A stretch of 64,000 nt of DNA, taken from assembly GCA_950295325.1 (NCBI GenBank), contig OX485807.1, positions 26,569,666-26,633,665 of the forward strand. Reading direction: 5' to 3'. Shown one piece after another: positions 1-10,923 of the stretch. The stretch's first letter is position 1. Each line of letters opens with the position of its first letter. Below the pieces are notes generated by a model that saw only the letters and a list, made by a program, of their open reading frames with translations, did no database searches and was not told where the DNA came from. Source of the stretch: Polytrichum commune (lineage: Eukaryota > Streptophyta > Polytrichopsida > Polytrichales > Polytrichaceae). The position numbers were made by a program, and so were the translations under genes.

Positions 1-162
1 GTCCCAAACTTTCTGGATGGCTCCTTCACTAACTTCATACTCCTGCCCCACCGCCCGCTTGCTCGGCGCGTTCGGTTTGCTCAACTCTACAATGATTTCA
101 CATCGTTGGGCTTCGGTCAAGCGGGTTACCTCATGTTTCATCCGTTTCCCGTTGCGATTCAT
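1..162 (-). CDS. pogo/Tc1-like transposase, N-terminal HTH part, truncated by window edge
   Basis: This open frame starts at the ATG at 162 on the minus strand and runs off position 1, giving 54 residues without a stop. It reads MNRNGKRMKHEVTRLTEAQR and continues through ELSKPNAPSKRA, EYEVSEGAI and KVWD. That is the pattern of the N-terminal helix-turn-helix (psq/CENP-B type) DNA-binding domain of pogo-like DDE transposases: a basic start, a TEAQR-EII helix, the KPNAPSKRA linker and an EYEVSEGAI recognition helix. The catalytic DDE domain would lie outside the window. The terminal repeat just upstream supports a transposon gene rather than a host gene. Whether the gene is intact cannot be seen. 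Confidence 0.6.
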   Translation of the reverse strand, partial: MNRNGKRMKHEVTRLTEAQRCEIIVELSKPNAPSKRAVGQEYEVSEGAIQKVWD

Positions 163-267
163 CGAATCAGAGGGTTTAGAAAGCAATACGAGTAAAGTAC
201 ACACCTACCATCTAAGTGCGCACCAACGGCTCCGGCTCAAAGTGCGTACTTAAGCGGGAGATTACTG
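1..267 (-). mobile_element. pogo-like DNA transposon, 5' end with terminal repeat
   Basis: Read on the minus strand, the element appears to begin at 267 with CAGTAATCTCCCGCTTAAG, preceded by TA at 268-269, as expected for Tc1/mariner/pogo insertions at TA. The first hundred bases carry three variants of a motif like AAGTACGCACTT (also GTGCGCACTTAG and GTGTGTACTTTA), which look like subterminal transposase-binding repeats. The transposase start codon follows at 162. The other end is outside the window, so the TA duplication and inverted repeat cannot be confirmed. Confidence 0.5.
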
Positions 268-691
268 TACAATGTGTGTGTTTGACAAATCTCATTTGAC
301 GTTCAACTTCAAATCCAAATGGTCACATGGCATTCCAAAAAAAAATGAATGCCAATTGACATCTACATTTTTCTTTTAAATTATTACCTCAATGTTACAT
401 GCTTAGTAGTACTTATCATTTCAATTTCCAATGTGTCCATCGACATGTGGGCTTTCCTTCACAAGTCACACTATATGTCAATTTTTAAATCGTGCGTGTC
501 AATTGACGTGCATTTTTTATATTTTATTTTTGGGTGCAATTTTGCATGTCAAATGTCAAAAACTTGCAAAAACTTGGAGCAATGTTGGTGTGATACCGAC
601 CTTGTTCCATTGCTGCATAAAAATGGACAATCATGCGATTCTAAAGTCGTGTTGGACTACTAGACTCATGAGGCACCAACACCCAAATAGA

Positions 692-912
692 GCCCAGGGA
701 GATTTATGGACATAATTGGTCAAAATCCTAGTGTTTCCAAGTCCAACCAATTACATGTTGTGATCTTTCGGGGTTCTCTTCATTAATTTGAAGTATATCC
801 CATATATTCCTCTCGGGTGATGGGGTAACTCTCATGAAGTCTTGAACTGCAACCAATTATTTCTCAAACTCAACCGGTTCACCTATGACTACATTGCTTT
901 GTCTAATTGGTG
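692..912 (-). mobile_element. hAT-type MITE (CAGTG..GGGGAGA family), copy 1
   Basis: This is a degenerate member of the commonest repeat family in the window. The recognisable order is a GGGAGATTT end, CATAATTGGTCAAAATCC, CTAGTGTTTCCAAGTCCAAC, TTACATGTTGTGATC, TTCTCAAACTCAACCGGTTC, then loss of similarity. Better copies lie at 10,924-11,150 and 9,914-10,531, where the 8-bp target duplications that define the family as hAT-like can be seen. The ends here are approximate. Confidence 0.55.
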
Positions 913-1785
913 TGGGTTACCATTTAGTTACGTGCTGCTATAACTTCTCACTGACATTATCATTTTTTTCCCAACTAAGTTATATCATATTCTCCAGTAC
1001 GCATACTAAGTACTTATGTTATTCGGGTGAAAATTGGTGCTCCCGGTAAAATGTTATAGCAAAGCGTAATTCCATATGGTAATTCCACACTAATTAGACA
1101 AAATAGTTCTCCCCGTTCATTGCACCCAAATTGTAATGTAATGCCACCGCCACATCTCCAATCACCCTTATAGTGAACCATGGGTTTTGAGGAGAACATG
1201 TCACATGCGGGTGCTTGTGCTTTTCAAAGCACACCTCTCTTCCATTGGCTAACTTTTGGCACCACGCAACCGTATTGGGACACAATCAACACTTAAAAGG
1301 CACCGCTAGCACCTACAATACGGTCTATGAATAACTTTAACAAAGTATTGTTGTGGATGATGGATGAGTTCATCCATTGGCCAAAACCCTACATGCTCTT
1401 GCTCTTGTCACCTACTCTTCTTCGGGTTGCGCCTCCACCCTAGCGACTCCTCTTGTGCTCAAGAGTTTGCTCAATGCAATGGGGTGCATGAGTTTGTTCC
1501 ATGTGATAATTTTGTAGCATGATACACAAATTTAATGTGAAATAATTTACTTCCTCGTGTTTCATCATTCGGTTTGTTGGCAACTAGAGTGTGAGGCATT
1601 TTCAAATTGTGATCGCATGTATGGTAGGGTTTGAAGGTTTTGTATCAATGTTTGTAACGTTGCAACTTGAAGGTTAGGGTGTAAGGATTTAGTGTAGTTT
1701 TGTGAATTCGATTGTAGCATCTTTAGTTGAATCATATTGGGGCAATTGGATTTTCAACCAATGTTTAGAAGGGGTTTAGGAGGAA

Positions 1786-1817
<32 letters not shown>

Positions 1818-3410
1818 ACTAATCTACCCATATGACAAAAAATAACCCTAAAGGGGTAAATACTCTTTAAGGTTGGTAGAAACTAATCTTATAACGTCCA
1901 CCATAGAACTGATTTATTAATCTACGATCAAGGATACTTACCTAGTACTATAACATGTGAAGGGTACCATGATAGCCTTCTTTCGTTGTGTAAGCATCCA
2001 TTGTTTACCCCAAGTAATTATTGAGATTAGGTTAAGTGGTAAGGACTAGTAAAGGTGGAAGGAGTATGCAACTTGCCACAAAACGTAATGACAACATGTG
2101 TATTCAATAATACAAAATGTTTGTTTGTGTTGGACGTGATTGTGTGACATACATAACAATTGGGCATTGTTGCTACTTACCTCGTGTATGTTACTAACCC
2201 TCTTTGTGCATTTCATTGGTGGCATAGGCACATGTGAGGTAGACCCTTAAAAAATTTGGTAGCACAAGTAAACTTTGTGCTATGCTTAGGTATTCTACAA
2301 AGGTGATTACAATACAAGGCAAATAGGTATGTTACATATACTTGAAGCATTGTTGCCATCTCATACATTTTTGAACTTAATATGAAAGGTGGTTACTGAT
2401 TACTTAGAACAAATATTTTCTTTTGATGTAAAGAAGGTAATCCCTAATAGGCTTGAACTTGTGGTTGCAACTACTTGCTTTGAGAAAGACAAATGAATAT
2501 GAGTATCTTCCTAGGTAGTTTGATGTTGTTGGACATGAAGGATTGTCCCACCCACTATCCTGGTGTGTGAAAGATGCATAGATGCATAGGACAATGGAAG
2601 GTTTCTAAATAGAGGATGTTATAAGACTTTCTAAGCTTGAAAGTAAGCTTATATATGCACATGAAATGCCCAACTCTCTCAAAATTGGCGGAAGTGTGTA
2701 AATGACTAATGGGATCCTTGACTAATATTACTTGATGGGAACAAAGAAAATTGACAGACTTAACAACATACCGGTTGAGATTGGAACATGGATATTTGTA
2801 ACATATACAATACTTATGGGAGTTTACATGCTTTTGTATAAAAATGAGATTTGATATTTAAGTAAAATTAGACTAAGTCCAAGTCCATAATTATAACATA
2901 TTGATTTCTATCATAGGATCCTACGATAAGATTATATGGTAAGATCCTCCAATAGAATGTGTGTAGTTGATTATGGTAGTATTATAGTAGTTGTTTTGAT
3001 TGTATTTTCACTAGAAAACATTTAATTATACAAATATCTTAATTTTCCATCATATTTTAGTAGCATAACATTCAAGTAATCATTAAGGATCTACATATCT
3101 CCCATTAATTATAGGTGCATCAAAAGTGCAGTGGTAGACCCGCCCAATGAATTGAAGCAATATAAAAATAGATATTTTGAAAATATGTCCAAATTTACTT
3201 AAATACGTTGTTGATGATAAACAAGGACAGACCAGAGAAATCTATACATGGGTACTTTAAACTATAATGAAATGCAATAAGATTCTAGATCTTGGAAAAA
3301 ACACGCTCAATATAAAATAAAATAACATTATTGTTCTTGTACACTAACGAGAATGGGATTGGAGCATGTTCTTCCTAATCTAGATCATGTTTTACCAAGC
3401 TTCAAATTCA
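913..3410. other. Gene-free stretch with a (CT)n microsatellite
   Basis: I see no supportable gene here. A pure CT tract lies near 1,788-1,811. The remainder is AT-rich unique-looking DNA with short chance frames only. Confidence 0.5.
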
Positions 3411-3420
3411 GGCTACTTTC

Positions 3421-3827
3421 ACGGGGGGATCACACCCCCTTACATTCATAACCACGTGCGATAAAAGTTTGCTACCCTATATTACATGCCATAGATAATT
3501 TTTAAAATTATGATATTTTTTCTACATACACATAACTATTGATAATATCTTTTGTATATTTTTTTGAAATTTTTGGTCATCTTCATTTTTTGTAGTAATT
3601 TGTTTAGTTCAATGTTGCGTCATTCTAGTTAGAAACGGTATGTTTTATAAAAAAAACAAATCATCAAATTTGGTTACCAATTTTTACTATGTAATAGATA
3701 CTATGTATATCTACTCATGAAAAAAAATTCATAAAATTTTGAACCATTTTGGTGATGCTTTATGTAAAAAGTAGATTTTGTTTTATCGCACGTGGTGTTC
3801 AACTTGACAATGAAGTGCACCCCCCGT
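3421..3827. mobile_element. Mutator-like foldback MITE with 10-bp target duplication
   Basis: The 407-bp element starts ACGGGGGGATCACACCC and ends GCACCCCCCGT. The ends are inverted repeats that continue inward imperfectly to CCACGTGCGATAAAA (left) and its complement near 3,780. A perfect 10-bp direct duplication, GGCTACTTTC, flanks it at 3,411-3,420 and 3,828-3,837. A 9-11 bp duplication and long terminal repeats are the usual signature of Mutator-like MITEs. No coding capacity is present. Confidence 0.75.
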
Positions 3828-3837
3828 GGCTACTTTC

Positions 3838-5640
3838 TTCCTTTTGGAAGGTGGCCTCTCTAGAGTACTATATGCGGTTGTTGCAAGAGTTGACGCCTTA
3901 TGGTGGGTCCATGGGACTTGTTTGTTGCCAAGTTTTCTCTTGTTTAGGACTAAGTAGGTGAGGTAATTTATGGCTATTTGATGTATGGGTTTCATGAGCT
4001 TCTTGATTTCTTGTGGGAATATATTGAGGTTCTTAAGTGCTTGCATTGAGAGCTCATGGATAGCACCATGTACACCAGTTGTGATGATGACAAGGGAGTT
4101 GACTTTCCAACCTTTTGTTCTAAGGGTTTGAATGAGTGGGTTGTATTTATTGACTTTCTCACTACTTGTAGCGGTGGGGAATCTATCATGATAGTATGTG
4201 CATTTAATGAACTGGACAATATTTGACGGGGAGGGGTTTCAATGGGGGGTGGATATTGTTAGGGGCGCCTAATATGCATAGCATGTCTAGTCGAAGGTGG
4301 CCTATACATGTACATGGATTGGGGGAGCATGTACATTGTAGTAGTCATTCATGTATTGTGTTATCATGTGGGCTTGAGTAATGGTCTCTTGCATTGGTGA
4401 GTGTGTAGAATTTGGTGTGTTTGTTAGATTGGAGTGTGTGGACAATTTGGTGGACTGCCTTATTGTGGTAGGTGATTTGGAGTGATTTTATATGTTAGTT
4501 CGTACATGTAGATAATAGGTGTGGCCATGTATTACTTTCATTGTGTTGGGCATAATATGTAGTCTGGGTTGGGGTGGGTAAGCGGCCATAAAATGTATTT
4601 TTGGTGGTTGCCCATATATTGTGCATATTGGAATTTAAGTGTTTGTGTGATTTGTGCGTGGGGTGTGCCAAAGGCTTTCAATAAGTGGTTAGCTAGTTTA
4701 TGTTTGGATCATTGGAAATCCATTTGTCTACATATGAGAATTTGGATTTGGCACCGGTGAGTTCTTGTGACTTCTGTTTATGTATGGATGAAGGTTCCTG
4801 ATTTCACCGATATGTTCTCCTACTGGGATTGTCGTGAGCCCATATGGTGTGGTATGCACGATGTGTGTGTGTGGTTTGTTGCATGGTTCTAGGTAGTCTC
4901 CAACTTCGTGTCCTAAAATGTTGGTGTGGACTCTAACTTTTTGGATTGTTATTTGGTGTGTGGACCATATGATTTGGTTAACTATGGCCGTGATAAGTAG
5001 TTTGTGATGGTGGTGGTGTTGAGAGGAGGAGTGTCTTATGTGGTTATTTACTAAGTAAGTAATGTTGATACTATTTGTGAGGATGAAGATGTCATGTGGA
5101 TAGTGTTTTGTGGTTGATACAACCAAGAGTATAGAATTTAATTAAGTGCGGAGTGTGTTTTGTAGTTATATGAGCGTTTCTACTATTTGCAGGTTTGTGT
5201 TTGGGTTGTAGACTCCGGAGCTAGCAATGTTTCCTATGCCGTGGTTGTCAAGGGGGGGGGGGGGGGAGAATGAATGAGCTCCATGTATAGACGCACATGT
5301 GTGGCTTATATTTGAGGGGTTGAGTTTTGTGTAGTGTGTTGGGTAGGGGAGATATGCAGTGGTTGGGGTGAATCTTGGTGGCTCTTGGGGTCGATATCCA
5401 TATTTATTTATGAATGTGTATTTGCACTTAGGGGGGTGTTTCTTGTATGTGGTTGGTTTTAATGTGTGCATGTACAATTTGAGTACAATGGTTATGAGCA
5501 TGTTTAGAGTATGTTGGTTGTTGTGGTGAGTCCTTTGACAGTGGATGCATAGGATGGAGGTGTAGTCGGGCTTGTACATATGTAGGTATTATGGCCATTC
5601 GGCGTGGCATTATATTCCATGGTATTAGGCGGGATGGTGA
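3838..5640 (-). pseudogene. Decayed LINE, RNase H and C-terminal part, minus strand
   Basis: Broken minus-strand frames carry pieces of a plant LINE polyprotein. At 4,728-5,126 the frame has YPHDIFILTNSINITYLVNN and TIQKVRVHTNILGHEVGDYL, which resemble the TDS..NS and KVxAHxxIxGNExAD segments of a LINE RNase H domain. At 3,783-4,046 the extreme C-terminus reads QIAINYLTYLVLNKRKLGNK. The pieces at 5,166-5,610 (histidine-, proline- and asparagine-rich) lie in between. Several stops and frameshifts separate the pieces, so the copy is dead. A poly-G tract at 5,251-5,266 interrupts it. A similar remnant on the opposite strand lies at 43,600-45,840. Confidence 0.5.
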
Positions 5641-6367
5641 GAATGGTGTGTATGTCGTTGTGTGTGTGTTTTCTTTATAATTAGTTATGATTATGGTTGT
5701 GGTTGTTTTGTCTTCTCTTGCAACGCATCCCTATTTGCCCCTGGAAATAGTTGACAGAGGGTCTTCCGGAAGCTAAAATAAGGTTAGCTACATATACACC
5801 ACCAAAGAACTTGCATGTCTTTGAATGTATTTCATTTAGCGAAATGGGACTTCTTCCAGTAAAAAAATTGACCTAACTCTACATAATGCATTAACCAATG
5901 GAGAGTGTGATTGGGAGTGTTGCTTATATATGATCTAATGGCTTCCACCTAGTCACATCTAGATACAAATAAATAAAAGCATAATTATAGGCGACAAGGT
6001 TGTGTCGATTCCTAAGCGGTAGGTCCAAAGAGCACATGGGTCCTCATCATGTGGTCATCTCGATTACTCATAGGGCCACTTATCATACTCTAATATCCCT
6101 TAAGAACGCAATTTGAGACTTCCTAATTGTACCTAGAGACTTACACTTTGTGTGTGGGTGTTGGTGGTAAAGATGGCTAGGGGGTGGCATCAAAGAGGTA
6201 ATGAGGATCATTGCATGCGAGCATACGTCCCATCTATCCATGTTGTAAACCTACCCATATAGGTTTGTGATTAACATCCCCAAAGTGCACACCTACACCA
6301 TTTAGAGGTTTTTGAAGTTGATTCTAGTGTCAAAACAATTGAAAAGTTTCACCACTAAATTCCATAT

Positions 6368-6700
6368 TGCACTAAATAGTCCTTTTTTTTAGTGTAGGTG
6401 AAAGATTAGTGTGAATAATGTGGGCCACTTTAATTATCTAGTTGGGTTGCAATTAAAGTGGATCCAAGACCTTGGGTCTTCCCCTTAGTCTTCCTTGAGA
6501 TTTCTAGCCAACACCTTACATAGAATAAAATAATTATCTCACGTCAAAAGTAACATAAATTGAAGTACTTACCCAAATTTATATTCTACAAGAATAAATA
6601 CCCCACAACAATTTGACACTAGAAGTTTGGTATGGGTTGAAAATTAATGTGGGCTCTATAGAATTATTGTGGCCCACATTAACAAGACTATTTAGTGCAA
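6368..6700. mobile_element. MITE with GCACTAAATAGTC terminal inverted repeats
   Basis: The left end TTGCACTAAATAGTC is mirrored by GACTATTTAGTGCAA at the right end. Inside are GACCTTGGGTCTTCCCC and GAAAATTAATGTGGGC segments. A related, less complete copy lies in HSP90 intron 8 at about 37,120-37,300, and related fragments occur near 61,080-61,330. No target duplication could be assigned, so the superfamily is open. Confidence 0.5.
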
Positions 6701-6904
6701 TTTGCATAATTTTTACTGATGAATGAAAAACAACTTAGGGACCACATAACGGGAGAGAAGAGAGCGGATGATGAGTTGCGATGACATTGCAACATCCATT
6801 GACTCTCGTCCATAATGGGACATTACCGATATGTTTGTGGATGTAAAAATATAGGTTATGGGTGAAATGCCTTTTACCGGATTATAAAAAGGAGTGCAAG
6901 ATAG

Positions 6905-8090
6905 TTGTTAAAATTGCCCTGCACTTCTTCTAGCTTCGAAGTCAATTTATTTAAGGCTAAAATCTTGATATTTGGTCGCACCAAAAGGAAATTAAACCAA
7001 GAGGCATTTTACCTAGACAAGGACCAAATTGAGATCACCCATGAATACAAATACCTTGGGATTGATTTTTATTCACATGTTACTTAGAGTTCTCTAGTAA
7101 AAGGCAAAACCATAGGTATGAAAGCCTCGATGAGCACCTTAAGGAAAGAAGCAATAGTCAGAGTCACGTATTGGGAACTCAAATCCCATTTATTTAAGGC
7201 CTTGGTGTTTCCAACTGTCTCATATGGCACTGAAATTTGGGGAGGCGACTTTAAAAACTCTCATTGGAAGGGTTTCGTGAAGGGCATGAAGATGCATATA
7301 ATGCCCTACATTAGTTGTGTTTTTCAACTACCTATCATATTTTGATGGCCGAATATGAAGAACTTCCCATAGAATTGTACACTCTCATGCTCACTTGGAC
7401 TTCCAACAATGACTTGCCCACATAACCCCCTCTCGGTCAATCAATAAAGCAACCACACTATCCCAACACCTAGCACAAATCAACGACCATGTGGAAGACA
7501 TCATGGGGTCTATCTCACTGGACCCCCATGACAACCCAACCACGTCAAAAACATAATATGATGATATCAAGGAGGTTTTTCTTGCTAAAAAGTGAACTCT
7601 TTGCATCTCGCAACAAAGAAACTAGATTACCACCACCTCAAGGGTTTTCCTCAAATACGGATGTGAATTGTACTTGAAGCAACCATTGACACCACCACAA
7701 TGCGAAATCATTGTTGCCTACCGTACCTCGAACCATGGACTTGCCATTGAAACTGGGTGATGTTCAACTCTCCCTATTATCTTTAGAGATGCCACTTTTT
7801 CTCCTAGAACGTAGTTGAAAATGAGGCACATTTCGTGTTGGAATGTCCCCTATATAATCCCATTAGAAATAAGTTTCCTTCACTAATTGAGAATGTAGTT
7901 CCAGGGAACCTCATGTCGTTCTTTCCAATGGACCATCAAGTAGACATTAGCCTCGATCTCACAGAGATTACCACACTCCGCCACTTCGGAGAATCAACTT
8001 ATTTGCAACCATCTTGATGTACTTTCAATCACATTAGCCTTTTTGGATTACTGGACTTTAAAATAAATTTCACTTCATTTCACTAGGATG
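6905..8090 (+). pseudogene. Decayed LINE (reverse transcriptase C-terminus to 3' end), second family
   Basis: Successive plus-strand frames form one broken LINE polyprotein. At 6,905-7,087 the frame has VNLFKAKILIFGRTKRKLN and YKYLGIDFYSH, the end of a non-LTR reverse transcriptase. At 7,118-7,345 it has LRKEAIVRVTYWELKSHLFK and YGTEIWGG. At 7,835-8,017 it has LECPLYNPIRNKFPSLIENV, typical of the zinc-binding region at the end of such proteins. Stop codons and frameshifts separate these pieces. The 3' half recurs as a fragment in pyrophosphatase intron 4 (26,385-26,905). Confidence 0.65.
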
Positions 8091-8748
8091 AGCGACCGGT
8101 TATGTACGTATACGATAATTCTCTCTTGCTCTTTGGCTAAGAGGTAACACTGTTCTAGAGGCTGGGTGGTAAGGTAGGGATACCATAACCCGTTAATGAC
8201 CACTAGTGATGCACTAGACTAGGGGTAGAGCGGTGTTTGTGCGGACCCAAAATGGCTAATTGGAAAAGTGGTGGCCCGAAATGGACGCATTGCTAGATGG
8301 GATGCAATGATTGGCCGGATAAGTGTTGTTTCACACCACTTGCAATCACCTTTGGGTGCCATAATGATTAAACTAAACCGTCTTGTGTGTCATTGTATGC
8401 AGAGTAAAATATTTTGATGCTTAGATTAGGGGGACTCTATTGTACAGGTAGGGGGGTTTGACTTAGTTGCCTCTTTGAAAAGATGTAACAATTTATTTAC
8501 AAGGAATAAAATTACGAAACAACTTGCATCCCTCATCATTTCCTCTTCTCCATCACTGAAAGAATATTGCACAAAAAATCATGCCACTCGTTCTAGCCGA
8601 ATCACCTTATTTTCATGGGTTATGGTATTCCTACCTCAAAGCAGCCAATGGAAGGCCTAGGCCAAGAATGGATCAGACTCGGTTAACTTAAGCATCAATA
8701 TATAAAATAAAACTCTGAACTCAGCTGGCAGCACGGCCATATGCACTT
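8091..8748. other. Gene-free stretch
   Basis: No gene or clear mobile element is recognised here. Short frames are isolated and have no familiar motif. Confidence 0.4.
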
Positions 8749-8752
8749 TTAA

Positions 8753-8985
8753 CCCTTAAAGGACAATGCTGCCCCACGGGCTTGGTATTATTTCGGGAGA
8801 ATCTTGTTCAAAACTTCTACTCCATTGCACCAAATGGGGGTTTTAGAATGCCAAATCGAGCACCTTAGCAAGATCTACACTTCTTTAGAATAGAGCCTAT
8901 GTAAATTAATTGGTTAATCATGCTTAAAATGAATTTTAAAATATATTTTGGGTGTGGTATTGGGAAAGCATATGTCCTTTAAGGG
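8753..8985. mobile_element. Possible piggyBac-like MITE flanked by TTAA
   Basis: The 233-bp element has inverted ends CCCTTAAAGGACA (left) and TGTCCTTTAAGGG (right), 13 of 13 matching. Each end is flanked directly by TTAA (8,749-8,752 and 8,986-8,989). A TTAA target and terminal repeats starting CCC are the signature of the piggyBac superfamily. There is no open frame. A second copy is not visible in this window, so a chance palindrome around TTAA is not excluded. Confidence 0.45.
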
Positions 8986-8990
8986 TTAAG

Positions 8991-9222
8991 CAATGAATGA
9001 GGAGAACTGACCGCCAGTTACAGATGAACCAGCTGAGTTTGATTTACAACCGTTGAAGTTCAGGACTTCAGGAAGTTTACTCTTCATTTTAGGATAATCT
9101 TTAGAATATACTCTACATTAATAAAGAAAAACCGGAAGGCCACAACATGTAATTGGTTGGACTTGGAAACACTAGGATTTTGATCAATTATGTCCAATTT
9201 TTTTTGTTGACACTAGAGTTAT
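8991..9222 (+). mobile_element. hAT-type MITE, copy 2
   Basis: It begins CAATGAATGAGGAGAAC and runs through CAGTTACAGATGAACC, GAAGTTCAGGACTTCAGG and GGTTGGACTTGGAAACACTA. The order and orientation are those of the 10,924-11,150 copy. The right end is eroded. It starts directly beside the TTAA-flanked MITE. Confidence 0.55.
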
Positions 9223-9229
9223 TTGCAAT

Positions 9230-9625
9230 GGAAAGGGGATGAAACCACGGGTTCAGTTCCAAACCCTTAGTTTATGAGAGAGCCACCCAAGTTTTCTTTA
9301 TGGTTACATTACCATGCACAAAGAGTGGTGTCGCGCTATTAGAAACCGTCTTTCTAGCTTGTCGTGCTAGCATTCGTGGGCCAAACTAGCCTTGCGTAGG
9401 TCAATCCAGATGTCAAGACGGCGGACCCCATGTGCATATCCTATTATAAAATTCTCTCAAAATCTAAAAGGTGGAAAAAAAGAGTCCCAAAATTTGTCCC
9501 CATAACTTTCAAAATAAGATCCAATGTACGGCGAGTATCGAACTCTTAATAAAAAGTTGTCTCAAAGAAGGAGCAGACCCATGGTTATCATCCCTCTTTG
9601 AAGAACTTTACGGATAACTCTATTG
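9230..9625. repeat. Dispersed repeat, related in inverse orientation to HSP90 intron 12
   Basis: Parts of this stretch, such as GGCCAAACTAGCCTTGCGTA and the flanking GTTATTTGCAA, resemble sequence at about 38,740-39,150, partly in reverse complement. Similarity was judged by eye only. I cannot assign a class. Confidence 0.25.
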
Positions 9626-9638
9626 CTCTTCTTGTTAG

Positions 9639-9865
9639 CAGTATCTGGGGAGATTTTTGGGCATAATTAGTCAAAAACCTAGTGTTTCCAATTCCAACCA
9701 GTTACATGTTGTGATCTTTTGGTTTTTCGTCATTAATTCAAGGCATATTCTACAAATTCCTTTAAAAAAATTGGTATCCCTCCTAAAGTCTTGAACTTGA
9801 CCCGGTTATTTTCCAAACTCAACCAGTTCAACTGTACCTAGCGCTTGGATCTCCCCCCTTCATTG
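9639..9865 (-). mobile_element. hAT-type MITE, copy 3
   Basis: It starts CAGTATCTGGGGAGATTTTT and has the family order GTTTCCAATTCCAACCAG, TTACATGTTGTGATC, CCAAACTCAACCAGTTC, ending near CTCCCCCCTTCATTG. No convincing target duplication is left. Confidence 0.5.
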
Positions 9866-9913
9866 AGGTAGATGCTTGTAAATTTGCTGTGGCCCAAATA
9901 CTGGCTCCCATAT

Positions 9914-10531
9914 CATTGTCCGGGGAGACTTTTGGACATAACTGGTCGGGATCCTAGAAAATGTTTGGCAGACCAAAAAACTTACTCAAAAGCAAAAAGC
10001 CATTATTTTACTAAAAGCTTCAAAGAAAAACAATTAAAAAACAATCTGACTTTTCCAAACAATTACAAACTATACAAAAGTTGTCCCCTGGAGTGCACAC
10101 CAGTTACATACGACCAGGCGGAGTTGCACACGACATGCCTTTGGACTCAATTGAAGATATAATTTCTATTTACACAACCAATTTGCTTCTCGTATCGATG
10201 AAATCGAAGAAATGTTGACCAACAATCGTACCTGGAAACGACGATTAGTTGATACTGCTACTGTCACTGCACAACAAGCTTTGGATTGGGGATTCAGTGG
10301 TGTAATGTTAATTAAGAGGCTCAGGAGTAGGCTGGGATTTGTGAAAATCAAGTCCAACCGGTTGCATGTTGACATCCTTTCGTAACGTTTTATGCATTCG
10401 AGGTACCGTTCTCGATCTAAATTCCTCCCCAAACGATTCGCAATTTTCTTGAACACTTGAACGTCAACCTGTTATTTCTCAAACTCAACCGGTTTCACCT
10501 GTAACTAGCGGTCAATTCTCCCCGTTCACTG
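9914..10531 (-). mobile_element. hAT-type MITE carrying a mitochondrial nad7 fragment
   Basis: The 618-bp element has the family ends CATTGTCCGGGGAGAC (left) and CAATTCTCCCCGTTCACTG (right). It is flanked by TCCCATAT (9,906-9,913) and TCCCAAAT (10,532-10,539), a 7 of 8 match to an 8-bp hAT target duplication. The first 44 bases and the part from about 10,350 to the end are ordinary family sequence. Between them lie about 390 bp absent from other copies: 9,958-10,089 is of unknown origin and 10,090-10,345 derives from nad7. The unit thus looks like a transposed element with captured internal DNA. Confidence 0.7.
10090..10345 (+). pseudogene. nad7: Mitochondrial nad7 fragment (complex I 49-kDa subunit) in nuclear DNA
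   Basis: Translation from 10,090 gives GVHTSYIRPGGVAHDMPL, then SIEDII. After a frameshift near 10,160-10,168 it gives [25 protein letters not shown] and [17 protein letters not shown]. After a second indel near 10,310 it gives RGSGVGWDL followed by TGA where the family has arginine (CGA to TGA). This order matches the conserved middle of plant NAD7 (subunit 49 kDa/NDUFS2). Isoleucines of the family appear as threonine codons (NNR-T-W; VD-T), the change expected at C-to-U edited sites in unedited genomic DNA. Frameshifts and a stop make it a relic. It lies inside a hAT element. Confidence 0.8.
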
Positions 10532-10574
10532 TCCCAAATCAATACTACTATATACTATGTAGTTCTGATTGATA

Positions 10575-10774
10575 NNNNNNNNNNNNNNNNNNNNNNNNNN
10601 NNNNNNNNNNNNNNNNNNNNNNNNNNNNNNNNNNNNNNNNNNNNNNNNNNNNNNNNNNNNNNNNNNNNNNNNNNNNNNNNNNNNNNNNNNNNNNNNNNNN
10701 NNNNNNNNNNNNNNNNNNNNNNNNNNNNNNNNNNNNNNNNNNNNNNNNNNNNNNNNNNNNNNNNNNNNNNNNNN
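10575..10774. other. Assembly gap, exactly 200 N
   Basis: Two hundred N follow one another. The round length suggests a placeholder rather than a measured gap. Reading frames spanning it are meaningless. Confidence 0.95.
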
Positions 10775-10923
10775 GTTGGCATGCATGCAGTTCGGAGAGC
10801 GGCGGTGGCTCTTTTTGAGCACTCAGTCTGTGACTGCAATGCACCTTTGGAGGTCAGCATCCACACAAGCATTGGGCCGAGAGAGAGAGAGAGATTGCAT
10901 CCGAGTGTATTGCCTCTTGTGAA

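Noticed and set aside
10166-10456. 96-residue minus-strand frame
   Set aside because: It is antisense to the nad7 relic and the hAT end; the plus-strand similarity explains the open frame.
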